From positions 513,501 through 577,500 of the forward strand of contig JAIXMN010000007.1 in assembly GCA_025716815.1 (NCBI GenBank): a stretch of 64,000 nucleotides of DNA, given 5' to 3'. The notes under the pieces were generated by a model. The model was not told where the DNA came from. It saw only the letters and a list, made by a program, of their open reading frames with translations, and did not search any database. This DNA is from Dichotomocladium elegans (lineage: Eukaryota > Mucoromycota > Mucoromycetes > Mucorales > Lichtheimiaceae). The position numbers and the translations under genes were made by a program. This document shows, piece by piece, positions 33,778-46,200 of the stretch. Positions within the stretch are counted from its first letter, which is position 1; each line of letters starts with the position of its first letter.

Positions 33778-35001
33778 TCAGCGACGATGATGTAATAAAT
33801 CCTTCAGACGCGCACGGGCTTCCTTGACCGTGTCCGCATTGCAGCGAGGCAGGCCAACTTGTTCGACCGCAAAGCTGGCAGACACGGCGCCATAGTAGCT
33901 GCCCAGGTAAGGGTCGTAACCCGTCTCCTCGAGTCCGACGCAGAGACCGCCGCAGAAGGCATTGCCGGCGCCGGTGACGTCCACGACGCGAGCAGGGTCT
34001 CGAGCCCAATAGGCAGGGACCCATCGCGGGTTGGGGTGCGTGCTTGTGCACACGACCGCGCCAAGCTTACCGGCGCGTACGATCAGCGCAGCGCCTTCTT
34101 TTGTACCCTTGTCGCCGTAAAGGTCATTGAAGAGTCGGGAACAGCACGTCTCTACCGATGCGCCGTCGCAGTCGGGCAGGCCCAGGCCGCCGCCGCCGCC
34201 GCCGCCGCCGCCCAAGAGTGCCGCGGCCTCCTCATGGTTCGGCGTGACCACATCCACGTACTTTGCTGCCTCGCGCACCTTGGGATACTCTTCCGGTAGT
34301 GCAGACCATGGCACAGGTTCCCATACAAACCGAGCTGGCGCGCCCGGATATCTCGCTCGCCAGGTCTGCACAATCTCGATAGCCCGCTCAGGCATCGAGA
34401 TGATATGAACCGTTCGAATCGACTTTATCCACTCGAGCGGAGGATCATTGGCATCAACGCGAATGATGGGATGAATGTATTCAAAATCGCTGTTTTGTTG
34501 ATGTTGTTTAAGTATATGCACCTATATACACACACACAAATACATATATATATATTACCGATGGTCATTGGGCCTAAACGTATTCAGCCCACGTGTGGTG
34601 GGCTTGTCCAAGTGCTGATTGTGCTGCAGTGTGATGTTGAGATCGTCTAATTCCCGTTTAATCTCGGGAGGGAGGTCATGCCCTTCTTGTGCAATATAAG
34701 CGATACGCCGAGACTCGGGTGGATCTAACCACACACGCATGCCTGTGCATAGCAATAACATGCATGGTATACACGCACATGCACACGCACAGCGATGGAG
34801 AAAAACATGAGAGAGGTGATTAATCTTTAGGATTATTCTTCCCACAAGCGAAGGATTATATGTACCGTAAATGGCATAGATGCCTCCACCACCGAGTACA
34901 TTGCGCTGCTCGGACCCATCCTCGTAAATAATGTCATCAATGATGAGACTCCCGAGTGAGAATAAAGTTGGAAGAGGGCGAGAGGAGGACATGACCGCCA
35001 T
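33778..35001 (-). CDS. PfkB-family carbohydrate-kinase-like protein (Mak32-like)
   Basis: At least three exons read from ATG 34999-35001 (MAVMSSSRPLPTLFSLGSLI; a second ATG at 34992 is equally usable). LGSLIIDDIIYEDG and NVLGGGGIYAIYG are the N-terminal PfkB signature. MRVWLDPPESRRIAYIAQEG, the RGLNTFRP segment and VDVVTPNHEEAAALL follow. The C-terminal active-site motif reads DVTGAGNAFCGGLCVGLEET. In sugar kinases this is DTxGAGD, with Asp as catalytic base; here it is Asn, as I recall for fungal Mak32 proteins. Kinase activity is therefore doubtful. In yeast MAK32 is needed for stable maintenance of L-A double-stranded RNA, but the biochemical role is unknown. A run of nine glycines interrupts the segment after PNHEEAAALL. 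Stop lies 31 bp from the convergent neighbour's stop. Confidence 0.8.
34186..34212 (-). repeat. GCC-type trinucleotide repeat coding for poly-glycine
   Basis: Nine near-identical triplets (plus strand GCC, minus strand GGC) inside the PfkB-family gene encode nine glycines just after PNHEEAAALL. This is a surface-loop position between core strands, so the expansion is probably tolerated. It is G+C-rich compared with the rest of the window. Confidence 0.85.
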
Positions 35002-35284
35002 TGGCTTAAGAGCGATATATATATATAATGATTTTTGGAAATAAGGGAAAGAAAGCTATCAACACAACGGGAAAGAGCGGGAGAGGGAGAGAGAGATAAA
35101 AAGAATATAAAAGAAAAGAGCGAGAGAGAAAGAGAGAGAGAGCGAGAGTAGGAGAGTAAGCTTATGTACAAACTATACGAGTGTGCGTGTGCGTGCAAAT
35201 AGTGCAAGAAGAAATAATGCACAGGCGGACCGTGGCGATCGAGAGGGGAAGAGGGGCTTTTTGGTTGGTTTGTTTCTCACTTTC
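35002..35284. promoter_or_regulatory. Short intergenic region dominated by a polypurine tract
   Basis: The 283 bp between the start of the PfkB-like gene and the stop of the NELF-A-like gene hold an almost pure GA/GAAA tract at about 35068-35160. On the minus strand, the coding strand of the PfkB-like gene, this is a long CT-rich stretch, as often seen immediately upstream of fungal start codons. A TA repeat lies at 35016-35026. The promoter function is inferred from position. Confidence 0.5.
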
Positions 35285-37202
35285 TCAAGCAGAGTCAGCA
35301 GCGCCTTCCGCACGGACACGGCGTCGTTTGGCAACGGACTCAAGATCTGACGCAGGCGACACGGGCGGCGGCGGCGGAGGCGTAGTAGGCGGCACTTGCT
35401 GCTTGCGCTCCCGTGGCCGCTGTTTACGCTCCTGATCGAGTCGTCGCTTCTCGGCCGTTAATCGTCTCTGCTCCAGTAGGCGCTCCTTCCTGGCTTCTTT
35501 TTCCGCTTGGAGTTCTAAACAGCCACGCGTTTGAGAACTTGGTCCGATCATAATAATCAGATACTTACTTTGATTGGCAGCATCGATATTCTTCATGTTG
35601 TTCTTCTCCAGCGTCGACTGCTCAGAAAAGTCGAGCATCTGAGTGCGTTGCGGACGCTGGAATCCCTTGGGCATTGCTGTCGATACCGTGTTCGACGCAC
35701 CGTTATCGTCGACAGAAATGTTCGCGCGCTGCAGAGGCGGTCGGGACAGCGAATTTTTGCGATTAGACCGGATGAACAGGCTAGACGCACCTGCTGGAAC
35801 GGCAGCTGAGGGAGGACCCGCTGCCCGCTGCGGGTGTGGTTGTGGATAGCGGGAGGTCGTCGTATTAAACAGACCCGCTGTTGTTGGTGCTGCCCCAGAT
35901 GATGCTGGTGTTAACATGGAAGACCTCCCGCCGGGGCCGGGTCGGCTGTTGATAAAGAGGTTTGACGAGGGAGGTGCACGCATCGGTGGACGAGGAGGAG
36001 CAGGAGCCATCGGATTATATAGCGGAGTGGAAGTGCGTGATCTCTCAGCGCTAAATGGACTATCGGTGGTTGGATGCGTCGGTGATGACGCCTGAGCCTT
36101 AAGGATGTCGTCGAACACTTTGCGGCGGTTAGCGAGGTTGGCCTCCATGGCAGCTGGGTTAAGCTTGTAATGGTGCTGGAGCGTAGGTTCCCTGGATTTG
36201 TACGAATCCGACCCGAATGTAAAGTGAGGCTGTGCTTCGGGCTTGAGCAAAGCAAACTCGGTGGGATGGAAGCTGATGCCGTGCTCTTGCACTGCATGAA
36301 ACCAGGTAAGACGAATACTCTATGACCACTACCTTGTCTCCCTGTCCCCTTGCATACCTTGCTTTCCAACCTTACTCAAGGCCTCAGAAAATGCAGGAGA
36401 CCAGTACTCCACCTGGAGGTTGAGCTTCCTGGCACCCAGGGCATCCTTGAGTATCTTCGCAGTGGTGGCAATCCAGTCGTTGGCTTTCTCTTCTTCCGCG
36501 AGCATGAAGATCTAGAGAAAAAAAAAATGTCATGTTAAATCTCCGCTTTCAAAAAAAATCTGTGAGAGAGCCCCAAGCAACGATGATATATTTTTACAGC
36601 AGTAAACTGTCCTTTTTATCTTCTTCCTTTATTATCAACAAAACACACGGATAAAAACGAAATATCCGGATGACACCAGATGGAAGCGTTTTTAAATGGG
36701 TCTCTACCGATAGTAAAAGGAGCGGAAAAGGAGAGTAACGACAGAGACAAGAAAGCAATAAAAAAAGAAGAATTTGCTGACGACAAAGACAACAGAGCGA
36801 GAGATGGGAGTAAAAGGAAGCTTTCTGCAGTAAAAACACACACGATCGATGCAAAGCGACAGCAGCAGCCACGCGCGACAAGACGCTAGGATGAACGATT
36901 GCGTCGAGTCCACCCACCATAGCCTGCTGCTGTCGTGGTGTCTCTTTCATTGTTTTTTTTTGAAAATTGACAGAAAATATACATACCTTATTAATATTGT
37001 CCGTCATGCGCATGATGTCTCCTTTTCTGATATAAAGCAACGCAAAGAGAATACCAATTCGAGTTGCCTTATCCAGATGCTGATATTTTTTTTGGACTTG
37101 CTGAAGGATTTCACTGGACAGCTGATGGCCCACCTTGGCCGATCGCCAGCCTGATGCATTATGAGCAAAGTCTTCTGAGAATGGAGCCGATTCGTTAAAC
37201 AT
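35285..37202 (-). CDS. NELF-A-like transcription elongation factor (HDAg-domain protein)
   Basis: Start ATG 37200-37202 (MFNESAPFSEDFAHN). Exon 1 runs to about 36989 (DNINK at the donor), exon 2 is about 36361-36512, and two larger exons follow to TGA at 35285. Residues about 20-125 (SSEILQQVQKKYQHLDKATR, GILFALLYIRKGDIMRM, NDWIATTAKILKDALGARKL) resemble the N-terminal HDAg domain of NELF-A, with the same helix spacing before the DPWV-like segment. A later MLDFSEQSTLEK matches the (K/R)xxxLD(I/F)SE patch of animal NELF-A. The remainder is Pro/Ser/Arg-rich and disordered. The C-terminus is a charged helix (QAEKEARKERLLEQRRLT) with a bipartite-like basic end (AKRRRVRAE). NELF pauses RNA polymerase II in animals and is absent from yeasts. 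Assignment rests on motif resemblance only. Confidence 0.62.
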
Positions 37203-37954
37203 GGAAATGAAGAAGGACGTGAAAAGAAAAGAAAAGTCGAGAAGGTGGCAGAATAGACTGCAGTACCAAAGTGTTGTGCAGGGATAAAAAGAGTAAGGAA
37301 AATAAAATATTAAAAAAGTGTGAAAAAACACGGAAGAGAATTATGGTAGACACAATCAAATTCTTGGCTCTATTTATACCCGTTTGGTGCGTTTGTGTGG
37401 GGCAGACTAGCGACACAAATGGGATGGGAAGCAGTGTGTTTGTGCAGCCTAAAAAGGAGGCTTGGAGAACGTCACGCGAAACAACGTCACATATGATATT
37501 TTATCACATGTCACACAAATCCAAATGGAGTTTGAATGGGAAAAACTGAAACATCGATGGAGTTCACTACTTCTTGGGTGCAAGTGTATATCAAATTTCC
37601 ATCTAAACCGAACACCGTCATGCTACCACAGCCACAAACATATACTCTTCTCTCCGGTACGCTAAAAGAAATATTCCTTTGTATGGTGCGATGATATTGT
37701 ATAAAGGTCATGCTGTTCTTTGTTACTTTTGCATTAAGATTGTTGTTTGGCTGGATGCATATACAGGTTGTTGGGTGTGTGACGGGTGGGTGTAAATTGG
37801 GAGAGAGAGTGTGTGTGTTAGGAGCCAGTAAAAATAAAAGAGATGAGAATGTCTATAAAGAGCCACCCACAGTCAAGATATCGTTGGCTTCGATGATACT
37901 AATTAGACAAAAGAGTTAGACTTTCCCCTCTTTTTCTATTCCATTGTTCAGGAC
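37203..37954. other. Intergenic region, nothing recognised
   Basis: These 752 bp lie between the NELF-A-like start and the RPA43 stop, both on the minus strand. The 100 bp next to the NELF-A-like ATG are purine-rich on the plus strand (pyrimidine-rich on the coding strand). Open frames here (for example 37271-37549) are low-complexity and overlapping. No RNA gene was seen. Confidence 0.4.
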
Positions 37955-38837
37955 TTACTCTACAACCGTGAACTCAACTGAGCCATCTTCGCCGCCCACT
38001 GCCATTCCAGTAGATTTATCAACCCATTCACCATACTGACTGCGGTCAGTTGTGGGAGCCACTTCAGTTTCGGCTTCTTCTTCATCATCTGGTGTCCCAA
38101 GCGCATTATCATCATCACCATCAACAGCATCTTCACGAGCTGCTTGTACGGGCACCTTATCTTCAGACGGACGCCACTCGTACTTGTCATCGGGTATGCG
38201 TGCACGTGGAATGGATGCGTTGAATGTGCCAAAAATTAAAAGACCAATATGATCCTGTGATTGTAAGTTGATACGTCCGACTATCCGAAAAGACAGAGAG
38301 ATATGTCAGAAAAGAAAACAATAGTCAAAGCAATCTGCATGCGTCGACGTTCTGCTTACTGAGCTTGGCGCCCTTCTTCGGCTTCCACACAAGGAACTTG
38401 ACACGGACAAAGAAGTGGCAAAACGGGGAATCGTATAATATTCTACCCTCCTTGGTTATCAACTCGGCGTTCGCGTGTGCAAGCACAATGCCATCCAATT
38501 GAGGTACATGCCTAAAAAATGGAAATGTCAAAACAAAGTCGATATAATCTTCAATTTGAATCGCTTACTTCATGAGGAATGCATTGAGCTGTTCAGTAAC
38601 ACCTTCCATAACATTAGCCGCCCACATTGGTGCTAGGTGCACATAGAGCTTGGCGACAATCTCCGAGAATGAGCTGTGCGGTGTGGCCTGCGAAGAAGCA
38701 TGTTTGGCAGGTCGTGTCGTGCTGATAATGTCGACCTTCGGGGGAGTTATTTGACCTTCTTTCGAGGATTTTATTTTCTTATGCTTTTTGTGCTCATCTT
38801 CTGATTTGCTCTTTCGTTTTTTTCCTTCCTTTGCCAT
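37955..38837 (-). CDS. RPA43: DNA-directed RNA polymerase I subunit Rpa43
   Basis: Start ATG 38835-38837 (MAKEGKKRKSKSEDEHKKHK), a lysine-rich nucleolar-type N-terminus. Next come FSEIVAKLYVHLAPMWAANV and EGVTEQLNAFLMK. After an intron come HVPQLDGIVLAHANAELITK and CHFFVRVKFLVWKPKKGAKL. After another come VGRINLQSQDHIGLLIFGTF and NASIPRARIPDDKYEWRP. This is the SHS2 domain followed by the OB-fold of Rpa43/Rpb7-type stalk subunits; the OB part has the diagnostic DHIGLLIFGTFNASI. The acidic tail ends EFTVVE with TAA at 37955-37957. With Rpa14 it forms the Pol I stalk and binds the initiation factor Rrn3. The downstream position of an RNA polymerase II factor gene is probably coincidental. Confidence 0.9.
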
Positions 38838-39657
38838 GTTAATGAGATTTACTTTGGCGTTAGGGGGGAGATTATAAAAAAAAAACTTTTTTATATTTCT
38901 TGAATAAAGTGAGAAAAGCGGGCTTTTTTTTTCTTTGAACAAACGATAGCCTATTCAGATCTCCGCGGTGCTTACCCAAAGGATTTCATGGCGAGCTACT
39001 TGACACCCTATATCAACAACAGTTCAGTCAGGATAAAGCTTGACGATCGTGTTCGTCAACTTTATCGGTGCTTTCTGTACCCCTTTCGTTGGGGGTTATA
39101 AGGGCACCGTTCTCAGTGTTTCTTCTCCATCTGGCTGTGTTCTTGCAGAGATCACGTGATCTCAGAACGGGGATTGGTGATAATGCCTACCACGTTTGAA
39201 TACACCCTTGCGGATATAAGCAAGTTTAATCGCGCGCGGCTTCGGTTTGTCCTTTCGATCAATAAAGCTAGGATATCTCTTGCACATTATTCCTACCATC
39301 CTGAAAGGATTTTTTTGGGGGGGTGGCGGAAGAGAGAGCGGCGGTTTATATGTATATACGAAAAATAGTAGAGATGATGGTTTTTGAATTGAAAAAATAC
39401 TGAAATAAAAAAGCACTACGGAAAGTTTTGCATCCAACCGACGGGAAGCGAACTACATAACTACTATTGCTTTGGCGCCGGCGAGTGTTGACGGGGGGGG
39501 AGGGAAAGAGAGGTAATTGGGTGTATGTCATTTGTGAATACTTTTACATCGGCAACGGGGGGAAAGGGTGGCAAATTTTTGGTTAAATATGGGGGTAAGG
39601 TTTTCGCGCGTGCGCGCCCGTGCATTGAGACAAATAGATAAAATGATTTGGCTGAAT
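38838..39657. other. Intergenic region, nothing recognised
   Basis: These 820 bp lie between the RPA43 start and the chitin deacetylase stop. They contain G-runs (39317-39323, 39495-39502, 39557-39563) and a pyrimidine-rich promoter-like region next to RPA43 on its coding strand (38876-38935). The small frames are low-complexity and I do not call them. Confidence 0.4.
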
Positions 39658-42022
39658 CTAGAAGAAGAAAGCAGTGACAGCGATAGCGGCCATGCCCATG
39701 ATAGCGGATGACATGAGGGGAGCCACGACAATAGCTCCATCACTACCGGTGTTGCTCGAGGACGAATCTGTGTTGTTTCCTTTTGCTGAGTTGGTGGAGT
39801 TGATGGGGACAGCAGTGTCTTTGTACGCACAGCTAGACGTGGTGCACAAGCACTGGCCGGCAACTATATAGAGGTATAGCATCATTAGTTAATCTAACGA
39901 GTGTTTACATTACACGGGTCAGTATCTTACCAGGGTCCCACCAGATACTGTCGCAGTTATCAGGGACGGGGTGGCGGTATTTAGCATCGGATGTCTGGAC
40001 GGTAGAAGGCGGGGTAGGGTTGTCAAGAGTCGGGGAACTGCTTGGGCAGTTGAAGCAGGTGCCCCAGTTGGTGGTATTAAAGTTGCACATGTTGAGAAGA
40101 GGAGAGGAGACAACGCCAACGTCTGAGATAGTAATATTTTCGAGACCGTTACAGATTTCCTTGCCGGTGTTGGGTAGTTCGCACTTCATGTAGCTCTGGT
40201 TGGCGAGTTGGCTAGCGGGTACCGGGTTCTTCATCCACTCGAGCAGCTGGGCGTTGGAAACAAACCAAACATCAGGTTTCGCGGCAATCGCTTGAATGGC
40301 CTCAACGACGCCTTTCTTCATCTCAGAAGGATCGGGAAGACCGGTGTACGTTGTAAGATGGGCTACAATAATGATTACCCGATGCTCTTAGAAAGAAAGA
40401 TACAACAGCCACTTCCCGCCAACCATACTTACTCGGGTGAACGTAGATGCCGAATGGCTGGCGATTGCCATTGTAATGTCTATCAAAATTCGTCTGTGTC
40501 CATGACTTCACATCCGACACGCTTCCGGCAAGGTAGACGTCCATCAATTGGGGCATGTTCGCTTTGTCAAGGACAGCGTACATGGGGATTTCCCACACGC
40601 CAGGTAACTTGACGCCAGCTGAGCAGATACCGGTCCAGCAATCGTTGGCCATACCGTTGTCAAGTGTATAAGGCCAGTTGCAGTCATCAACAACACCGGT
40701 CGAAGAGGAGTCATAGAGGAAACCTTGCTGAGCAACCTCTTTAAGAGTGTCTGCGGTGTAGTTCACTAGAGAAGCGATCTGCATTAGCATGCATTTGTAC
40801 ATAGGTGCGTTTGTCCATCGAGACACAGTGCTGTACATACAAAAGGGAGCACGGAAGCCCTGGATCTTTCCAAGAGGAATGCCGGCATACTCGTGTAGCA
40901 TAGCCCGCGCAGCTGATATCTCTCTGTAATCATTAGAATAATGTAAATAAAGATTTTTTCTCCGTTTCTAAACATCACATGACGCAAGAAAACTTACTGG
41001 GCTGACGGGGAGCCTATATTGGAGTGGCGAAAGGATAAAAGTGAGGTGATGTTAGTCAGCATACAGAACTGTATTTCTTTGAAGAGACAGGATACGCACC
41101 AACATGAGAGAACGTATGGCTAGAAGAGAGAAAAGCTCGGGGGATGAGTATATGATGAACATCACATGCGATGAAACAACTTACTCTGCGACTTCGTTGC
41201 CGTTCGCGTACCACTGCTGAACAAGCGAGAAATCGGTGTATTCCATAGAGACATACCAAGAACCCTATTCGATATGTTTGTAGAATCTTTTTAGATACCC
41301 GCCTGACACAGACAATTCTTCCCGTCCCATGTTACACACACGCAAAATCAACTTGCCTTTGCGGGACAGCCATTAGGGTTCCTGTCAGGCAAAGGAGTAA
41401 AAAGGGCAAAAAGGGGTGGCGGGTGAGTGGGAACGGAAAAAGGAGATGAGACCAGCTGCATGAGTAGAAGATATCCCATCAAAAGAAACTTACTTGACAT
41501 TCAACAGTTCATGAGCCGTCTCCACCAGCTTCGCTTGGATTGAATCATCAAAGGTGACCGTCACGAACTATTAAATTATTGAACAAGACAATAGAAACTC
41601 AGTTAATCGAGATTCATGTCATTTAACAGCAAATGAGTGTGTACGAATCAACTTCGCTTGCTAAGGTTCGAGGCCCATTTCTCCGTCTATCTCTCTTTTT
41701 TCTTTCCTCAAACGCATGCGGCACCAGCATAAAAAAGGGGGTGTATGCCAAGGCATGTTTATGTGCAAGGAAGGGGGAGGGAAGGAGCGGATAGAAGTTT
41801 GAAGGGGAAAAATGAAGATGGGATCCAAACCTGTGGGACGTCGGCAGGCGCGAGACCGCCTGGAGGCGATTGCGAAGCGCACAAGCAAGTAGGCAACTTG
41901 CAAGTGTTGGGATCACACGAATAACTGGATGCTGTGCTGGTAGCAGGAATATTAGGTGTGCCATCCTGAGCAAGGACGGCAGTCGCTAGGGCTGCAAATA
42001 GGATGGCACTGGTGATTTTCAT
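39658..42022 (-). CDS. Chitin deacetylase-like protein (CE4), probably GPI-anchored
   Basis: About nine or ten exons from ATG 42020-42022. MKITSAILFAALATAVLAQ is a signal peptide. The polysaccharide-deacetylase core has the metal/catalytic motif FVTVTFDDSIQAKLVETAHE (TFDD) and the HxxxH motif in VADHTFSHVG. YAGIPLGKIQGFRAPFC carries the conserved RxP(F/Y) block, followed by FLYDSSS, the WEIPMY block and a FGIYVHP block. All residues needed for zinc-dependent deacetylation are present. The C-terminal region is Cys/Ser/Thr-rich (INSTNSAKGNNTDSSSSNTG) and ends in a hydrophobic tail (APLMSSAIMGMAAIAVTAFF), typical of a GPI signal. It should convert chitin to chitosan at the wall. The HTFSH motif lies on a 20-nt exon followed by a 16-nt exon, and a 25-nt exon upstream ends in a GC donor. 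Related to fungal Cda proteins. Confidence 0.92.
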
Positions 42023-42793
42023 ATTCGAATGATATAAGGACCGAGAAGAAGAAAAAAAGAAAAAAGAGAGGGGAAAAGAAAAGAGAAGAGCAAAGAAGTA
42101 ATAATAAACGCTTCATCTTTTATATGTCTTATCCATAAAGGGGAGTTTTTACGTTCGCCTTCTATTTTTTACTCAAGGAGAGGGAACAACACATAACTAA
42201 ATAATAAATAACAACACACAAAACGTACAAAGATGCCTTCTTTTATTTTTAACTTGCCGGGTTTTCTCATCCTTTTCCTTATCCGCATTCACCATTTTAG
42301 GCGATACTCGGCATCATAGCGATCCGCCCTTTGTGCTAGGCCTATTTGTTTCATTTACGGGCCAGGCCGCCCATCCACACCCATTCATCTCCAGACAGGC
42401 CCGGGCAACAAAAGGTTTAAGACTCTAATGCCTCTATATATGGAGGCAGGACACCGTGGTGGCATATAATTTGTGGAACATTTCAATCCAAGAATCACCG
42501 TTAAAGAGAACTGATTCATGGGAATCTGGTCATACGAGTGCACAGTCAATAAGACGACCTATCGAAGCGGACGCAAGAAAAAAGAGTGTGTGAGAAATAC
42601 ACACGCAAGTTTTATTCAGGCATGATCCTGCCCCGCATCTTTCTATTATCTCTTTCATTCTTGCTCTCACTTTCTCTATCCTTTTTGTCTGCGATTGATT
42701 GCCCTCCACCGAGGGTGGCAGATGTATGCAACAGGAGACTATCGAATTCATTATTTTATATACGGGCGAGATTTCTGTTTTCTCATTAAAATT
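42023..42793. other. Upstream region of chitin deacetylase
   Basis: These 771 bp lie between the chitin deacetylase start and the ABC transporter stop. The 75 bp next to the deacetylase ATG (42031-42107) are nearly pure purine on the plus strand, that is a pyrimidine tract on the coding strand, which fits a core promoter. The rest is A+T-rich with no coding signal. Confidence 0.45.
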
Positions 42794-43218
42794 CTATCTC
42801 CGTTCTTTCACAAAGAAAATGAGCCAAAGAAGGGAAAAAAGAAGAAAAATGCTAAACATAACTCCGAGCTTGATAACGTCCGGCCAGTAATTCCTTGCAT
42901 TGAAACCAAACGTAGACAGGATAGTTGCTCCGGGAACCTATAAAACACACAAACACCCACCCAAAATAAAAAGAAAAGAGTCCAATTCGCTCATTCGCAT
43001 CTCCTATCTACTCGTTGTCATCATTTGATCCTATCTTACATCAATGTTTAGGCCAAACCGTTCCTCGACCAATTGCAAGAAAAGCATTTCATTGACCAAA
43101 AGTGCTTCCAGTGCGTAGTTGAAAAACGAAAGGTGCTTCAGCCAACCAAAAGAGGGTGGCATCGAGTCTGGGAGTGTCACAAGGTTATTAGAATATTTGT
43201 GTCCCACACTTTTGTGCG

Positions 43219-43251
<33 letters not shown>

Positions 43252-46200
43252 CGTATACCTTTGTTTAGCAGAAGACCAGCAAATAGCATAGAGAAGAGCA
43301 TAACCATGCAGCAAATCAGGTTAGCCATCGATAGGTCCTTGAAAACCACGCCAGCAGCGAGACAAAGCGCCGCGGCAGTGAGGTTGAATAGGACGAGCAC
43401 CAATAGAAACTTGAAGAATTCGGCCCAACCCTCGACAAGACCGACCATGTAGTACGAAATTAAACCCATCATGAGTGGGGGTACAACTCGAAGAGGAATG
43501 ATATCAAATAGAACCTAGATAACATTCCATTGAACAGCGCGTCACACGAGCAGCGGGGTCCCCAGTGTGAGTCGCTTTTTTGTTTGTTGTTATTGTTTTT
43601 GATACCTTGGAGAGGAAATAAATACCAGGGGAATAGTATCCATTCGCTCGTTCTCTCAGGAACAAGATCCGTTCGTTTGAAAACACCTGGAGCGATGTGA
43701 GGCACAGAAACCCAAGGAGCGCTTCGTAAAAAAAGAACAGACCCATTCGATTCTGGAAACCTGCAATCGTGTTCGATACTTGGTAAAACAGTCCACCGCA
43801 GATCACTGTTTGCCACATACATGCATAACGAAAGAGAGGTAGCAAGGAGATGAATAAGTAGGCGTATAGAAAAAGAGAATATTTTTAGATTGTCACATCC
43901 TTACATGCAAGGGCTACAGCAATCGCATAGTGTGCAAACATCAACATTGGGTTGCGATAGAGATTTTTGAGTGTACGGTCGGCAAGGATGGCGAACTGTG
44001 AAAGCCATCCCGGCCGTTCATGGATGCTGATCGGCTTTACAGTCGACACTTGACCCTGCTCAGCACCACTACGCCTTGGAAAGGAATGGTCTAATGAGGG
44101 GGCGAGAGTGGCAAATGATATCGTCTAGACTTACACTTCATTCAGCACTCTGGCAATGTCATTGCGAACAAAGCCTGCGACCCTGCTATGGTTGTATCCC
44201 TGAACAAGGCGACTAAGATGAGCATCTTGTGATGTCCCAACAGCGACGTCAGGATGTAGGATGTGCTGGCGCTTTTTCATCATGCGTTCAAGCCGCCGCC
44301 TATTCTGACGAGCATTGACTACGGGAACCCACTGCGCGCTCGTATTCACGATCCCATCCTCATCCTCTATTGGCCCTGGGGAGGTAGACGGTTGGACTAC
44401 ATCCAAAGCACCATTCTCCCGTTCTTCCTCCTCTACGTCTTCAAGCGGCATACCACCTGTTACTGCCGACTCTTCCATTTCCATTGTCAAGTCTATAAGA
44501 TAGTCTGCAATATTGAAGCCCGGAGGGCAAGGGTAACCAAGCGTTTTGAAGTGAGTTTGGACCCCAGACTGGGATCCCGAATAGACAGTCTGACCCTTGG
44601 CAAGCACTATCAGCTGATCAAAGAGCGTGACAATGTTGGAGCGTGGTTGATGGATGGTCAATATGATGGTCCTGTTGAAATCCCGCGCAAGTGTCACAAG
44701 TGACTCGACTACGCTGTACGCATTGTAGGCGTCCAGTCCGCTGGTTGGCTCGTCAAGAAACAAGATAGACGGCGATGTGACAAACTCGCAGGCAATGGCA
44801 ACGCGTCGCCGTTCGCCGCCGCTGATGGAGCGTTCGTCGACCTGGCCAATCTTGGAATCTTTAATCGAATTAATGCCTAGTTCGTGCAGCACATCGAGAA
44901 CACGGAACTCCTTGGCGGCCCGGCTCATCGATCGTGGAAGCCGTAGGAGGGCTGAGTAGAGGATGGTTTCGTACACAGTCAAGGTCGGAATCATCGTGGT
45001 CTCCTGATCCACATAGCCTGTCAACCGTCTATAGTGAGATGACGCCAGGGACTGTCCATTCACATACACTTGGCCAGTGACTTGGCCGGTCTTGGTCCGA
45101 TTCGCCAAGATATCTAAAAGAGTCGTCTTTCCAGACCCAGAAGGACCCATGATGGCCATGACCTCGCCCGGTCGGACAATTCCAGTAACTCCCTTTAGTA
45201 TATGGCGGTCTTTGAACGTATACTGAATATTGTCAAAAATCAAACTTGTCGGCGTATGCTCTGCCAGAAGCTTCCCAGCTTCATCATCGGCAAGTTCAAT
45301 GTGGGCCCCTTTGGTCGATGTTTTGGCAAGGTATGTGACAAGTCCAGTAAGAACAGCAAGGAATATGGCCACTCCGGCGATCCCGCTCGAGATCATAACC
45401 CAGTTAATGGGACGGTCGGGCCGCTAAGCAATTGCGAGAGTGATTTGAGAAACAACTTTGTCTCTCCAAACATCTTTGCATGGACGTTACCTGAAAACCA
45501 GGCACCATGGAGTAATGGAGACATTCCCCAGAGCGGCAGCCAAGGAAGATAGACGGATCTCCAAAAAAGGACATGATCAAGTCATCCATTGCGGCCTCTA
45601 TAATGGTTGTGTCTGTGTTATTCAGTCTGTGCAATTCCGTTGCTTTTTGTCCAAGCACTTTCCAGAAAACACGCATTGCGAATTAATGCATTTGAAGGTG
45701 GCCGGTCCTTTGATCTCATCCTTGAGAAGATCGGTCAAGTCTGCACATGTGCTGTCACGTGTTAATTTCCTCCTCTTCCCGCAACCAACCAACTCATGTT
45801 TCTTTTTTTGTGGCACTTGCCAATGGATCCATGCTTGCCACAGAGCATTTCATCTTTAATGCAACGGCATTCTATGTGCTTGCAATGAGAGCTGGTCACG
45901 TTCTGGTCGTATCCAAATTCTTCGAAATGTCATAGATGAAAATGGGATTAGTTAGCTTAGAAGGCGCGCATGCAAATGAAATATGGGACGGCTGCAAACC
46001 TTGATCGAAACCACATGAGCTCAAATGGCAATAGAAAGATTCGATTTCACCCACCCAGACTATTGTATGTGGAATGAATTTATGACCACTGTCAACATCG
46101 AACTTCTATTCTTTCACCTACACTGGAAGTCACAAGTTTCACTCTGGCTGTTGCAGGTGAACGTCACCTGAGGCTTTTGATCCTTCAGTTGGTCTATAAT

